The notes: a model not told the origin generated them from the letters alone. A DNA stretch of 64,000 nt from Cyclobacterium xiamenense (GCF_009467825.1 NZ_WIOK01000011.1:1-64000); one strand, 5' to 3'. Shown: positions 44,826 through 54,100, numbered from the stretch's first letter. Translations and numbers: made by a program.

Positions 44826-47321
44826 TCAATAGAGGAGGCAGGGTTCGGCCCCATATTCCGTTAGCTGCCCGATCGGAGCTCCGGCCGGAGCGGGCAATGG
44901 TTCCAGTAGTACAAATTTTTCAGTTGGATTTTGTTTAAATTTCTCCAGTTGCTCCAGGCAGTACGCTATGTGTGCTTTTTGGGCAAATTCCGTTGGTTTT
45001 TGCGCGCCCATCCAACTTTTTAAATCCACCATTTTTGCCAGGGTAAGCGCCTTTACCTGCGCCGGCGCGGAAGCATTCGTGGCCAGTTCCATCAAATGCT
45101 GCAGTACCAGTTTCTCTACGGATCGCTTTATTTCAGCGAGATACCCGGATGGGGCCGGGGCGTACCAGGTTCCCTGGAGTATCCTTTCCAGGCATTCGTC
45201 CAGCCGGAGTTGTGCCGGGTCCAATGCCGTTTGGCTGACCAGCCTTGCTGCCCTTTCCGGATGAAAGAGGAAGCTTAGGCTGTGATGGGCCGCAATTTCT
45301 GCCGGAGCTATGGGGTCGAATACCAGCCCGGTATGTCGCTTGAATACTTCACGTGGATTTGGGTTGTACCCGAACGGCCTGGGAGGTAACTGCTCCAGAA
45401 CGTGTACAGGAATGGCAAGCGTTTCCGGATCCAGGGTTTGGAGTAGCTGATCCAGAGCGCTTAGTTGAATGTTACGGGATACCGCTTTGTGAGCCTCCCT
45501 GCGGTCTCCCTTCAATGCATATCCGTAGTCAACCCCTCCAATGACCTTTGCAGCCGCTTCTACCTGGTACCGATGCAACAGGTACACCGGAACCAACAAT
45601 TCTTCCAGTTTTGCCAAAGGGACTCCTTTTGGAAGTAGTTTGGGACCGAAGTTTGCCAATGCCTTGCTTCGGATTGCCAGGGTGTTTTCTAACTCCCGAA
45701 CGGGGTCTGCACCATTGTCCCAGAGGTGTGTTTCCGGGTGGGCAGAACCCGCTGGTCGGGCATCTTGATCCGAAAGGAAATCCAGGCCCTCTTTTCGGTA
45801 TTCCTGAACCCATCGGTCAAAGGCTTCCTGTTCACTAAGCCCCTCTGGTATGCTCGCATAGGCCATTTTAATCGCTACCTTATCCCAGCTGCCGATTCCT
45901 TCGGCGTAGGCATCCGACAGGTCTATGGAACCGTCTTTTGTAAGGGATAACGTGGGATGGGGGTAGTCCATTACCGAGGTCCTGCCTTTGGCGCTGGCAA
46001 TGTAATTATGAGGCAAACCCAACGTGTGTCCCACCTCGTGGGCAGCCAACTGACGCATGCGGGCCAATGCCAGGTCCATCAGGGCTTTTTGTCCGGGTAG
46101 GCGCGCATCGAAATCCCCAGCCAATGCCTGGGCGATGAGGTAGTCTTGCCGCACGCGAAGCGATCCTAGCGTTACCTTGCCTTTAATGATTTCTCCTGTT
46201 CTCGGATCGGTTACCCCTCCTCCATAGGACCAGCCCCTGGTGGAGCGATGTACCCATTGTACCAAATGGTACCGAACATCCATAGGGTCCGCACCTTCCG
46301 GGAGAAGTTTTACCTGAAATGCGTTTTTAAAACCTGCTGCTTCAAATGCCTCGGCCCACCAGGAGGTCCCTTCCATTAATGCGGTGCGAATCGGTTCGGG
46401 CGTACCGGGATCGATGTAGTAAACAATGGGCTTTTCGACTTCACTGGGTGCGGTTCCGGGATTTTTTTTCACCAGTCGGTGCCTTCTCATGGTTTTTATT
46501 TCCAGGCTTTGGTCCACGCTGCTGGAGTAATCGAAATAGGTTAGCGCATTTACACCCGCTCTGGGATCGAAGGTCCGGCTTTCAAAACCTTCCGGTGGCA
46601 ACTTCACAAAGGAATGGTGAAGCCGTAGCCGTATGGCGTTGGGTTCGGGAAGAATATCTCGAATGTAGTTGCCAGGTTGATCCCCTGTATAGGTAATACT
46701 TGCTTCCACTTCCGTATTTTCCGGAAAGCTTTTCGTCCGCGAAAGATAGATCGCCGATCGGGAGGGGTCTACTTTGTAGGTTCCCTGTCCGGTTCTTTTG
46801 ATGGTACTGCTCGCTTTTACGACATCCTGTAGAAAAAACTCCGTTCCATCCACCAGTATCCGGTCTTCTTCCCGGGCGAGGATTTTGAAACCCCAAAGTA
46901 CCGAGGCCGCAAAGGATTCTTCCACGGCACGCTGTTCCAGCGTATGCTGCGAAGAGGCCCGGTAGGTGTAATTTTGGGCTTCCATCAACAATTTGTTTCC
47001 GATGACCTTGAATTGTACGATTTGCGAAGGATACAATTTGCCTCTATCGAGCCCGATATCGTTTGATCCCAGCCCGGCCGCTAGGGAGGGATAGTACAGC
47101 ATTTCCTCTTCATCGGCCGGAACAGCCATCAATAAATTACCGGTCTTTTCATCCCAATACAGATCGATGAAGCCGGATACTTTTTCCATTCCCGATGTGA
47201 GCGCAGCAATGGAGGTTGCTTTTTCAGATTGAGAGAAAACGTTTTGTGCAACAGCCAATTGGAAATAGAAACTACTGCAGATTAAAAATCCTAGGCGAAT
47301 CGGATACGTAAATGCGTTCAT
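44826..47321 (-). CDS. Secreted zinc-dependent metalloprotease (DUF5117/DUF4953-type)
   Basis: 831 residues from ATG 47321; a longer frame to 47357 is unlikely. A signal peptide ends near QLAVAQ. An N-terminal DUF5117-like region (GFIDLYWDEKTGNLLM) precedes a metzincin-type catalytic site H428-E429-x-x-H432-x-x-G-x-x-H438 (HEVGHTLGLPHN) followed by the Met-turn SVMDYPHP, then a C-terminal DUF4953-like region of about 330 residues. Such large secreted proteases are common in Bacteroidetes; natural substrates are unknown. Single-gene unit with a terminator downstream. Confidence 0.92.
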   Translation of the reverse strand: MNAFTYPIRLGFLICSSFYFQLAVAQNVFSQSEKATSIAALTSGMEKVSGFIDLYWDEKTGNLLMAVPADEEEMLYYPSLAAGLGSNDIGLDRGKLYPSQIVQFKVIGNKLLMEAQNYTYRASSQHTLEQRAVEESFAASVLWGFKILAREEDRILVDGTEFFLQDVVKASSTIKRTGQGTYKVDPSRSAIYLSRTKSFPENTEVEASITYTGDQPGNYIRDILPEPNAIRLRLHHSFVKLPPEGFESRTFDPRAGVNALTYFDYSSSVDQSLEIKTMRRHRLVKKNPGTAPSEVEKPIVYYIDPGTPEPIRTALMEGTSWWAEAFEAAGFKNAFQVKLLPEGADPMDVRYHLVQWVHRSTRGWSYGGGVTDPRTGEIIKGKVTLGSLRVRQDYLIAQALAGDFDARLPGQKALMDLALARMRQLAAHEVGHTLGLPHNYIASAKGRTSVMDYPHPTLSLTKDGSIDLSDAYAEGIGSWDKVAIKMAYASIPEGLSEQEAFDRWVQEYRKEGLDFLSDQDARPAGSAHPETHLWDNGADPVRELENTLAIRSKALANFGPKLLPKGVPLAKLEELLVPVYLLHRYQVEAAAKVIGGVDYGYALKGDRREAHKAVSRNIQLSALDQLLQTLDPETLAIPVHVLEQLPPRPFGYNPNPREVFKRHTGLVFDPIAPAEIAAHHSLSFLFHPERAARLVSQTALDPAQLRLDECLERILQGTWYAPAPSGYLAEIKRSVEKLVLQHLMELATNASAPAQVKALTLAKMVDLKSWMGAQKPTEFAQKAHIAYCLEQLEKFKQNPTEKFVLLEPLPAPAGAPIGQLTEYGAEPCLLY

Positions 47322-47523
47322 GGAGTTTAGGGTTAGTACGCTATAAAAATAGGTCAACAGCAGGCAACTAGCAATTACTCCAGAGAATTGGCGTCGAGAA
47401 ATCCCAGCTGGGATCCTTCATACCGTATCAAAATCAATAACCGGATTCGCAACAGTTCCGTTTTTAATCGGTTAATTGCTAACCTTACCGGTCTCAAAAA
47501 ATGTTTTTTCAATAAATTTTTCA

Positions 47524-47531
47524 TAAATTTG
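47524..47531 (+). promoter_or_regulatory. -7-like promoter element TAAATTTG
   Basis: Matches the Bacteroidota -7 consensus TAnnTTTG exactly. The -33 element is poor (TGTT at 47502-47505 rather than TTTG at 19-21 bp spacing). It points right, toward a terminator only 35 bp further on, and not to any plus-strand protein gene. Confidence 0.4.
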
Positions 47532-47536
47532 CAATG

Positions 47537-47603
47537 AATTAGTTGTTAGTGGCTAAGTTCAACCTGAGGAAGCTCCGGTCCTAATCTGGAGTTTCCTCTT
47601 TTT
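47537..47603 (+). ncRNA. Candidate small RNA with intrinsic terminator
   Basis: A -7-like element (47524-47531) is followed by about 65 bases ending in a strong terminator. The 11-bp stem is GAGGAAGCTCC (47566-47576) with GGAGTTTCCTC (47588-47598), one G:U pair, then TTTTTC. The only ATG is followed after one codon by a stop, so no peptide is encoded. Genes on both sides run on the minus strand, and the hairpin lacks a U-tract for that strand, so it does not look like their terminator. Inferred from sequence signals only. Confidence 0.4.
47566..47603 (+). terminator. Intrinsic terminator on the plus strand abutting the D-amino-acid-oxidase-like gene
   Basis: 11-bp stem with an 11-base loop and T5 tract. 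The T tract ends exactly at the stop codon of the minus-strand gene at 47604, so the only transcript it can end efficiently is a plus-strand one. Confidence 0.7.
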
Positions 47604-48767
47604 CTATCCTTTTAGGTTCTCCATCATCGTTTCCACGGTGGTTAAAAACTTTTCCTTTACCAGCGGATCCGGAGTGGTATCCCAATTTCCCTCGATATGA
47701 TTGCCTCCAAGCATGATCCCATCCCTGCGGGGTATAAAATAAACGCCCGACATATTGGCCCGATAGGTTAGCTCAGGTTGAGGGATCAAAAAGCAAAGTT
47801 GTCCCGAAACCGGCACCAGGTCGTTGTCGCCAAATACCTTCATTGCACCCAGGCCCGTACAATTAACGACGCATTTTTCCGGAAGTGCATCCACATCTTC
47901 CGGCCGTCCAAATTCCTTTATTTCAAGTTTTCCTCCGGCGAGTAGAAAATCGTTGGTGAGCATTTTAAGGTAGGAGGGGATGTTGAAGATGGTGGTGGGG
48001 TTTTTGGTAACCTGTTTGAACTTAAAGGGGTTTTCCCGACGGGACAATGCCTCTCCTTTGGGATAAAAATCCATTTCCTTCGTGATCAATCGTGTCTTCA
48101 GCTCTGCCTCTTTTGGATTCGAAGAAGTGGTATTTTCTCCTTTGATGCTGTAGTTATCCATCCAGTCGACCACCTGATTCAGACCCAACATGCGTTGGTA
48201 CGTATGGTACGAATGGTAGTAAGCCCGCTTAAATTTTTCCTGGAATTCATTTGTCACTTTATCCGGCTCGATTAGCTTGTGCGAGGGCGACCAGGTGCCG
48301 GTTGCCATGGCCGAAGTGACGTTTGGATACACATCTTTCGTGTAGATGGTGACTTCGTATCCCTTTTGCTGCAAGGTTCGGGCGGTAGATAATCCCAAAA
48401 CGCCGCAGCCCATGACTGCAATTTTCTTCAAACTGGCATCCTCCGGTAGTAGTTCTGCAGCAAGCATGGCGGAACCCCAGGAAAGGGACCAGCCGCTTCC
48501 ACCATGGCCGTAATTGTGAATGATGTGTTTGTTCCCGAGCTCTTGGGACTCAATACGGGGGCCTGAGCGACGAAACGGGCGTAATCCTACACTTTCTTTG
48601 ATCACACGAGATGCCGAGATTTTTACTGGCGGCAATCGGGTCTTGCTTAAAATAGCAAAATCTGCATGCGCTTTCAGGGACTGCGCATACAGTCCATTGC
48701 TTAGACCAGCTGCCCCCAACGCAGCGATACCGACTTTTCGAATAAAGTCCCTTCTGTGTTCAATCAT
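47604..48767 (-). CDS. Tat-exported FAD-dependent D-amino-acid-oxidase-like protein
   Basis: 387 residues from ATG 48767 (the frame stays open to 48872). Tat signal EHRRDFIRKVGIAALGAAGL. The FAD-binding dinucleotide fold KIAVMGCGVLGLSTARTL starts near residue 104. Later VNCTGLGA and the C-terminal PRRDGIMLGG (in DAAO-type enzymes an Arg and Tyr near here hold the substrate carboxylate) support a DAAO-family oxidase. The expected reaction is oxidative deamination of a D-amino acid in the periplasm. The second Gly of the GxGxxG motif is kept but the first residue before it is Cys (GCGVLG). Could also be an N-methyl amino acid oxidase. Confidence 0.82.
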   Translation of the reverse strand: MIEHRRDFIRKVGIAALGAAGLSNGLYAQSLKAHADFAILSKTRLPPVKISASRVIKESVGLRPFRRSGPRIESQELGNKHIIHNYGHGGSGWSLSWGSAMLAAELLPEDASLKKIAVMGCGVLGLSTARTLQQKGYEVTIYTKDVYPNVTSAMATGTWSPSHKLIEPDKVTNEFQEKFKRAYYHSYHTYQRMLGLNQVVDWMDNYSIKGENTTSSNPKEAELKTRLITKEMDFYPKGEALSRRENPFKFKQVTKNPTTIFNIPSYLKMLTNDFLLAGGKLEIKEFGRPEDVDALPEKCVVNCTGLGAMKVFGDNDLVPVSGQLCFLIPQPELTYRANMSGVYFIPRRDGIMLGGNHIEGNWDTTPDPLVKEKFLTTVETMMENLKG

Positions 48768-49008
48768 GTCAATGTGGTTAAAGTGATGGTTGTCTGCTGT
48801 TAGACTGGGCTTATTGAAAAATTGGGTTGTAATCGTGGTTGAAATACAAATCAATATTATCAAATATTTCACTTAAAGTCAAAAAATAGGGTGAAAAAAT
48901 AATTAATAGATTCCGTTTCGTTATAAAAAAATTAATAATGAGATAAAAAACACAGCCAAAATTTGTAGAATGAATTCTTGTTACGATGATGGGGTTTTCC
49001 CAAGCCTG

Positions 49009-49857
49009 TTAGTGAAGTTGAAAACGGAACGTGGCACCGGGCCGTAGTTGTGCAAGCTGAGACATGGACGAAACCGGCAGTTGCAAAACCCGGTGATACC
49101 CACCAGTCACTTGCGCATCTTTCATAAGTACAATCAGTGTCCCAGCGGGGGTAAGCTGTACTGTACCGGGATACGTAGGGGTAGAAATCATTTCCGCTAA
49201 TGCATGAGGGACTTTTTCCTCCAGTTGTATACCCATTCTATTTTGGTTCCTGGAAAGGGTAAAGGGCTGGTTTTGGAGCATTTCCTGCTGAAATTGCGCC
49301 AATAGGTAAAACGACGGGCCTCGAAATGCATCAATCATCCGGCTGCTGCCGGAGTTGCCAGATTTTATTTTTAAAAAGGACGGGGGAATGGGTTTTCGTT
49401 CCGGTTGGTACGCTAGCTCGTTTCCCTGCGTGAACCTGGATTTTTCTGATATTCCCGGGTAAAAGCTTTTGCTTCCCATGGAAGTTTGGGTAAAAAAGAC
49501 CCCGTTCATCGCCAAATAGGCCCATTGTCCGCTTGAAAACCGGGGAATAATCAACCGGCCTCCTTCGGGTATCCCGATGATTTGATTTGTTGTGTACAAC
49601 TTGTTTTCGCAACGACACTCAACCTCGGCGCCCGTAAGTACGAGTTGACAGGCTGCTTCAAACTGGAGTACTACGTTGCCCATGTATAGTTCGATGCAGG
49701 CTTCATTTGAGGAACGGCGCATCAGGTGGTTGGCCAATCGAAACGCCATTTCGTCCATTGGCCCGGATAAGGGTACGCCCAGGTCAGCATGAGCTATTCG
49801 TCCCAAATCTTGCATCGAGGTCTGCAATCCGGATTTTTCAATATACAGTCTAGCCAT
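49009..49857 (-). CDS. pxpC: 5-oxoprolinase subunit C (biotin-dependent carboxyltransferase family)
   Basis: 282 residues from ATG 49857. The start gives MARLYIEKSGLQTSMQDLGR, the standard beginning of PxpC/KipA/allophanate hydrolase 2 proteins; upstream frame to 49932 lies inside pxpB. PxpC works with PxpA and PxpB to hydrolyse 5-oxoproline (pyroglutamate) to glutamate with ATP. It overlaps pxpB by 8 bases in a compact pxpA-pxpB-pxpC operon. Confidence 0.92.
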   Translation of the reverse strand: MARLYIEKSGLQTSMQDLGRIAHADLGVPLSGPMDEMAFRLANHLMRRSSNEACIELYMGNVVLQFEAACQLVLTGAEVECRCENKLYTTNQIIGIPEGGRLIIPRFSSGQWAYLAMNGVFFTQTSMGSKSFYPGISEKSRFTQGNELAYQPERKPIPPSFLKIKSGNSGSSRMIDAFRGPSFYLLAQFQQEMLQNQPFTLSRNQNRMGIQLEEKVPHALAEMISTPTYPGTVQLTPAGTLIVLMKDAQVTGGYHRVLQLPVSSMSQLAQLRPGATFRFQLH

Positions 49858-50572
49858 GCTCCTCCCATTCTTCCCAGGAAAGGGATTCTTTCTGCTGCAA
49901 TTCGTCAAAATACGCCAGGGATACCGGGTCAAAACGCAGGGAGTCGCCTGGCCGGAAAGGAACCTCTAGCCGTCCTTGTTTAAAAAACACTACTGGCGTT
50001 TTTCCCACCACGTACCAGCCGCCGGGGCTATCCATCGGATAAATACCCGTCTGGCTGCCTCCAATTGCTACAGAGCCGGCACCGATCTTTCGGTCCGGGT
50101 TTGTTTTTCGGGGAATGTGGAGGCATTCATCCAGACCGCCCAGGTACATAAATCCCGGCAGAAAACCATAGCAATAAAGCCGATAGGTGGTACGGGTATG
50201 CACGTCAATAAACTGGCTCAGGGCGAGTGACTTTTCTTCCAGGTAGCGTGTAAGCTCCGGAACGAGCTGTAGGTCGTAACAAACCGGTACCTTCCAGGAG
50301 CGAACCTGAGGACGATCGACCTCTTGCTCGAGGGATCGGGGCAGCCGATCGCGTAACTCGCTGACGCAGGATTCTGTATCCACGCCGGCGTTGACTTGCA
50401 TGCCCAGCACCTGGTAGCCCTGGTACATCCGATGGATCTTCTCTGCCCAGTGCCGGGCCAACCAGTTTTTGACGGTGAGCAGTTCGAAAAGAATCGGCTC
50501 GCTAATCGTTTCCGGCCAATGTATTTCTACGATGTCCGGTCCGATGGACACGATTTGAATGGGGTGGTTCAT
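49850..50572 (-). CDS. pxpB: 5-oxoprolinase subunit B (carboxyltransferase domain)
   Basis: 240-residue PxpB/KipI-like protein (allophanate hydrolase 1 family). Landmarks: IPVCYD-type segment (VPVCYDLQL), the YCYGFLPGFMYLGGLDE block and IPRKTNPDRKIGAGSVAIGGSQTGIYP (given here as motif region around residues 160-190). Coupled to pxpA by a four-base overlap and to pxpC by eight bases. Cytoplasmic, part of the 5-oxoprolinase complex that detoxifies cyclised glutamine/glutamate. Confidence 0.93.
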   Translation of the reverse strand: MNHPIQIVSIGPDIVEIHWPETISEPILFELLTVKNWLARHWAEKIHRMYQGYQVLGMQVNAGVDTESCVSELRDRLPRSLEQEVDRPQVRSWKVPVCYDLQLVPELTRYLEEKSLALSQFIDVHTRTTYRLYCYGFLPGFMYLGGLDECLHIPRKTNPDRKIGAGSVAIGGSQTGIYPMDSPGGWYVVGKTPVVFFKQGRLEVPFRPGDSLRFDPVSLAYFDELQQKESLSWEEWEEHG

Positions 50573-51300
50573 GGGCCTTGCATTGGCTTTGTTATTCCGG
50601 CAACCAATTTGGCGATCGCTACTGCCTGCGGATGGTCTCCATGGATGCAGATGGTTTCGGCATTGATCGGATGAAAACGACCTTTTACGGTTTTCACCTG
50701 CTTTTTGTTAATAAATAAGGCCACTTGCTCGCCGATTTCTGCCAGATTGGTCAAAACGGCCTCTGGGTGAATTCTTTCGAGCAGTTGGCTGGCCGAAAGG
50801 TAACGCCTATCCGCAAAAACTTCATGGACTATCCGGACACTTCTAGCGCTTGCCGCTCGCTCAATGGCCGAACCAAAGGGCGCATAAATTTGCTGCTCGG
50901 GAAATTCACGCTGCAAAAAATCGATCAGATTCTCCGCCAGGAAACTGTTGGAAAGGCTTTCCAGATACAAGGCCCCATGCAGCTTGATATGATGCAGGGA
51001 AGCTTTTTGGGTTGTTGCAATCGCTTTTACCCGGTGAATTTGGTTCCGAAGGCTGCTTTGCAGTTCCTCAAAGGGAATATCAAGTGGTAGCCGACCGAAA
51101 TTTTTCCGATCGGGATAGGAGGGGTGGGCGCCTACCTTTACTCCGTGCTTCACTGCCAGTTTTACGGTCGCTGCGATGGTTTCATCGTCTCCGGCATGCT
51201 CGCCACAGGCGATGTTGCAACTCCCCAAATAAGGCATCATGGCCGCATCGGAGGGCATGCCTTCTCCAAGATCACAGTTAATTACTATTTCTTCACGCAT
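50569..51300 (-). CDS. pxpA: 5-oxoprolinase subunit A (LamB/YcsF family)
   Basis: 243-residue LamB/YcsF protein beginning IVINCDLGEGMPSD, with SCNIACGEHAGD near residue 30 and VGAHPSYPDRKNFGR near 57, all diagnostic. First gene of pxpABC; the three together form ATP-dependent prokaryotic 5-oxoprolinase. The 130-bp divergent gap to the DUF4136 lipoprotein should contain its promoter; no clear consensus was found. Confidence 0.95.
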   Translation of the reverse strand: MREEIVINCDLGEGMPSDAAMMPYLGSCNIACGEHAGDDETIAATVKLAVKHGVKVGAHPSYPDRKNFGRLPLDIPFEELQSSLRNQIHRVKAIATTQKASLHHIKLHGALYLESLSNSFLAENLIDFLQREFPEQQIYAPFGSAIERAASARSVRIVHEVFADRRYLSASQLLERIHPEAVLTNLAEIGEQVALFINKKQVKTVKGRFHPINAETICIHGDHPQAVAIAKLVAGITKPMQGP

Positions 51301-51430
51301 GACGATTGGCGATTATCCCAGGTGTATTCGATGGTGTATGTCAAAGCAACCGTGCAGTTAAATTCTTTAGACATCCTACAACATTCTGGCGTTGAATTTC
51401 GTCTTGAAGGTAAAAATTACGAATTAATTT

Positions 51431-51988
51431 ATGAAATATAGCTGCAGCATATTGTTGGCGTCGCTTTTGATCGGATTGGTTTCCTGCAGTCCGGTACGGG
51501 TATTTTTGGAGAAGAATGAATTGGCAAGTGTGGAAGACTACCGGACATTTTTTGTGATCAACCAGTATTACGACAAGGATGCCTTTGAATCCCCGGTATT
51601 GGAGGATAATCTTCATAACAGCCTTACCCTCGGCATGGAATCGTTTGGCTTTGAGCAGAACATGGAAAAGCCGGATCTAATCGTCCGGTACAACACCAAT
51701 CTTACCGACAGACAGAAGGAAATCAATACCATGCCCATGATGAGTCCCTTTGGTTGGGGCATGTATAGCCCCTGGATGATGCCCTATGGACCAAACATGG
51801 GGGGATTTCGGGTGGAAAATTACGATATGGGGGAGTTGGTGGTTGACTTTATCGATACCCGGCAGGACAAAGTAGTCTTGCGAATCAGCGCGGTGGGTGA
51901 AATAAACAAGCCCCAGCAAAAAAGCAGAAACCTGGAAACCTCTGTCGATAAAATCCTCAAGGCATTTTCAAAAACCATTGCTACCTAA
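51431..51988 (+). CDS. DUF4136 lipoprotein
   Basis: 185-residue lipoprotein; lipobox LIGLVSC puts the lipidated Cys at residue 19. The body matches the DUF4136 pattern: an early short acidic start, DNLHNSLTLGMESFGFEQ, KPDLIVRYNTNL, a Met/Pro/Gly-rich loop (about residues 98-121) and a strand GELVVDFIDTRQDKVVLR near the C-terminus. Function of the family is unknown. Stands alone, with maf converging from the right. Confidence 0.85.
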   Translation: MKYSCSILLASLLIGLVSCSPVRVFLEKNELASVEDYRTFFVINQYYDKDAFESPVLEDNLHNSLTLGMESFGFEQNMEKPDLIVRYNTNLTDRQKEINTMPMMSPFGWGMYSPWMMPYGPNMGGFRVENYDMGELVVDFIDTRQDKVVLRISAVGEINKPQQKSRNLETSVDKILKAFSKTIAT

Positions 51989-52001
51989 GGTTTTCCCGGG
52001 A

Positions 52002-52589
52002 TTAATACCGTAGATCATAGGTTGACTTGATGACCTGGTATACCCTGTGTACCGGGAGTCCCATTACCGTGTAATAGGATCCCTGTATGGCGGTAATTCC
52101 GATCAAACCGATCCATTCCTGTATCCCGTAGGCGCCGGCTTTATCAAAAGGCTGAAATGTTTTGATGTAGTAATTGATTTCCTGATCATCCAGTGCGGAG
52201 AACGTTACCTCGGTGCTGTCTGAGATCAATATATTGTGCTGCAAGTCTCGAATGCATACGCCGGTAATCACCTGATGGGATTTGCCTTGCAAGACCTGTA
52301 GCATCTCTCTTGCTTCCTTTTCGGTCGCCGGCTTATTCAATAGCCTGTCGCCGGAAACGACCACTGTATCTGCCGTGATTAAAACTTCCTCGTCATAGAG
52401 GTAGGGAAGAAAGGCTTCCGCTTTCTTTTCTGCGAGGTAGGTAGCCACCTTGTTTTTATCCAATGACTCGGGAAAGGATTCGTCTGTATCCATGGTTTTT
52501 ACAGAAAAAGAAAAACCCAACTCTTTTACTAGTTGTTGCCTTCTCGGTGATTTTGAAGCGAGTACGATGGTTTTGTTAATGATTTCCAT
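52002..52589 (-). CDS. maf: Maf-like nucleoside triphosphate pyrophosphatase
   Basis: 195 residues. The start IVLASKSPRRQQLVKELG matches the Maf nucleotide-binding motif, with the central ITADTVV segment around the catalytic Asp and a later conserved region around GIQEWIGLIG. Maf enzymes hydrolyse non-canonical or dTTP/UTP-type nucleotides to monophosphates. Cytoplasmic, housekeeping. It is divergent from the alpha-oxoamine synthase gene, separated by a 260-bp region. Confidence 0.93.
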   Translation of the reverse strand: MEIINKTIVLASKSPRRQQLVKELGFSFSVKTMDTDESFPESLDKNKVATYLAEKKAEAFLPYLYDEEVLITADTVVVSGDRLLNKPATEKEAREMLQVLQGKSHQVITGVCIRDLQHNILISDSTEVTFSALDDQEINYYIKTFQPFDKAGAYGIQEWIGLIGITAIQGSYYTVMGLPVHRVYQVIKSTYDLRY

Positions 52590-52762
52590 ATATTGGTGAT
52601 AAGTAGTACGTAGTCCGACCGATCCGGGTGAGCAGATCAGCTGCCCAGGGTGGACCGGCTAGTGGTAGCAGTGAGGTAATGGAAACAAAAGTAGGAATTC
52701 TGTGGAGGAAAGCATCCATGACCCGGCTGGGAAAGAATATAAAAGCCAAAAGTCGGCTTAAT

Positions 52763-52794
52763 TTTGCGGAAACCAGTTAAATATAGTAGTTTTG
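52763..52794 (+). promoter_or_regulatory. Bacteroidota-type promoter of the alpha-oxoamine synthase gene
   Basis: TTTG at 52763-52766, a 20-bp spacer and TAGTTTTG at 52787-52794 match the primary-sigma consensus TTTG-N19-21-TAnnTTTG exactly. Predicted start of transcription near 52800 leaves a 50-base leader before the TTG start codon. Confidence 0.8.
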
Positions 52795-52849
52795 GAGGTT
52801 TAAATTCCTTAGTAAAGGTAGCGTTGTTTTACATCAAAGTAATTGCACA

Positions 52850-54100
52850 TTGGATATATTTGAAAAACTAAACACCAATCTCGGTCCCTTGGGAAAGCAT
52901 TCCGAGTTATCAGAAGGATACTTTATGTTTCCAAAACTTGAAGGGGAGATTGCCCCCCGGATGCGGTTTAAGGGGAAAGAGGTATTGACTTGGAGTCTCA
53001 ACAATTACCTGGGGCTTGGAAACCACCCGGAGGTCCGCGAGGCCGATGAAGCGGCTGCAAAAAAATGGGGTGCGGCCTATCCCATGGGTGCCAGAATGAT
53101 GTCCGGAAACACCGATCTCCACGAACAGCTGGAAAATGAGTTGGCAGCCTTTGTAGGAAAAGAAAAAGCGTATTTATTGAACTATGGTTACCAGGGAATC
53201 ATGAGTGTTATCGACTCCCTTATTGACCGAAAAGACGTAATCGTGTACGACGGTGAATGCCATGCTTGTATCATCGATGCATTGAGAATGCACATGGGCA
53301 AGCGATTTGTGTTCCCTCACAACGATATGGAAAGTCTCGGCAAGCAATTGAAGCGTGCCGAGCGGCTTACGAAAGAAACCGGAGGAGGCATACTGGTCAT
53401 CACGGAAGGAGTATTCGGAATGACGGGAGATATGGGGAATTTGAAGGAAATTGTGAAATACAAGGAGTCCTTTCAATTTCGCTTGTTGGTGGACGATGCA
53501 CACGGCTTTGGTACCATGGGCAAGACCGGGGCAGGAAGTGGCGAAGAACAAGGGGTGCAAGATCAGGTCGATCTTTATTTTTCTACCTTTGCTAAGTCCA
53601 TGGCCAGCATCGGTGCCTTCATTGCAGGGGATACCCGGGTGATTCATTATTTAAAATACAACATGCGATCGCAAATATTTGCGAAGGCGTTGCCGTTAAT
53701 AATGGTAGAAGGAGGTTTGAAGCGGCTGGAAATGCTGCGTAGCAGGCCCGAATTTCGAGAAAATTTGTGGAAAGTAGTAAATGCGCTGCAGAACGGATTG
53801 AAAGAAAAAGGCTTCAGTATCGGTACCACCAATTCCCCGGTCACGCCGGTAGTGCTAAATGGTACGGTGGGTGAGGCGGCGACACTGAGCAAGGATTTGC
53901 GAGAAAATTACAATATTTTCTGTTCAGTAGTCATTTACCCTGTGGTTCCGAAAGGAATGATTATATTGCGCCTTATTCCAACCGCAGTTCATTCATTGGA
54001 AGACGTAAAGGAAACCATTGCCGCATTCGAAGCCATCAAGGGTAAGTTGAGCAGTGGTTTTTACAAAACCACGGAGCTTGCAACCTCATTTGGTGAATAA
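52850..54100 (+). CDS. Alpha-oxoamine synthase family PLP enzyme (serine palmitoyltransferase / sulfonolipid synthase-like)
   Basis: 416 residues beginning at TTG 52850 (MDIFEKLNTN), the only start fitting the family N-terminus. PLP-fold markers: SLNNYLGLG near residue 50, MGARMMSGNTDLHEQLE, VDDAHGFGTMG (PLP Asp and His) and STFAKSMASIG with the Schiff-base lysine. Related enzymes condense an amino acid with acyl-CoA/ACP: serine palmitoyltransferase, cysteate acyltransferase for sulfonolipids, KBL and BioF. In Bacteroidota, SPT or sulfonolipid synthesis is most plausible because no biotin genes are near. Strong promoter upstream. Confidence 0.85.
   Translation: MDIFEKLNTNLGPLGKHSELSEGYFMFPKLEGEIAPRMRFKGKEVLTWSLNNYLGLGNHPEVREADEAAAKKWGAAYPMGARMMSGNTDLHEQLENELAAFVGKEKAYLLNYGYQGIMSVIDSLIDRKDVIVYDGECHACIIDALRMHMGKRFVFPHNDMESLGKQLKRAERLTKETGGGILVITEGVFGMTGDMGNLKEIVKYKESFQFRLLVDDAHGFGTMGKTGAGSGEEQGVQDQVDLYFSTFAKSMASIGAFIAGDTRVIHYLKYNMRSQIFAKALPLIMVEGGLKRLEMLRSRPEFRENLWKVVNALQNGLKEKGFSIGTTNSPVTPVVLNGTVGEAATLSKDLRENYNIFCSVVIYPVVPKGMIILRLIPTAVHSLEDVKETIAAFEAIKGKLSSGFYKTTELATSFGE

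Noticed and set aside
47566-47598. Similarity of GAGGAAGCTCCGG to a conserved RNase P RNA element
   Set aside because: The stretch is too short, the rest of RNase P RNA is absent, and the bases form a simple terminator stem.
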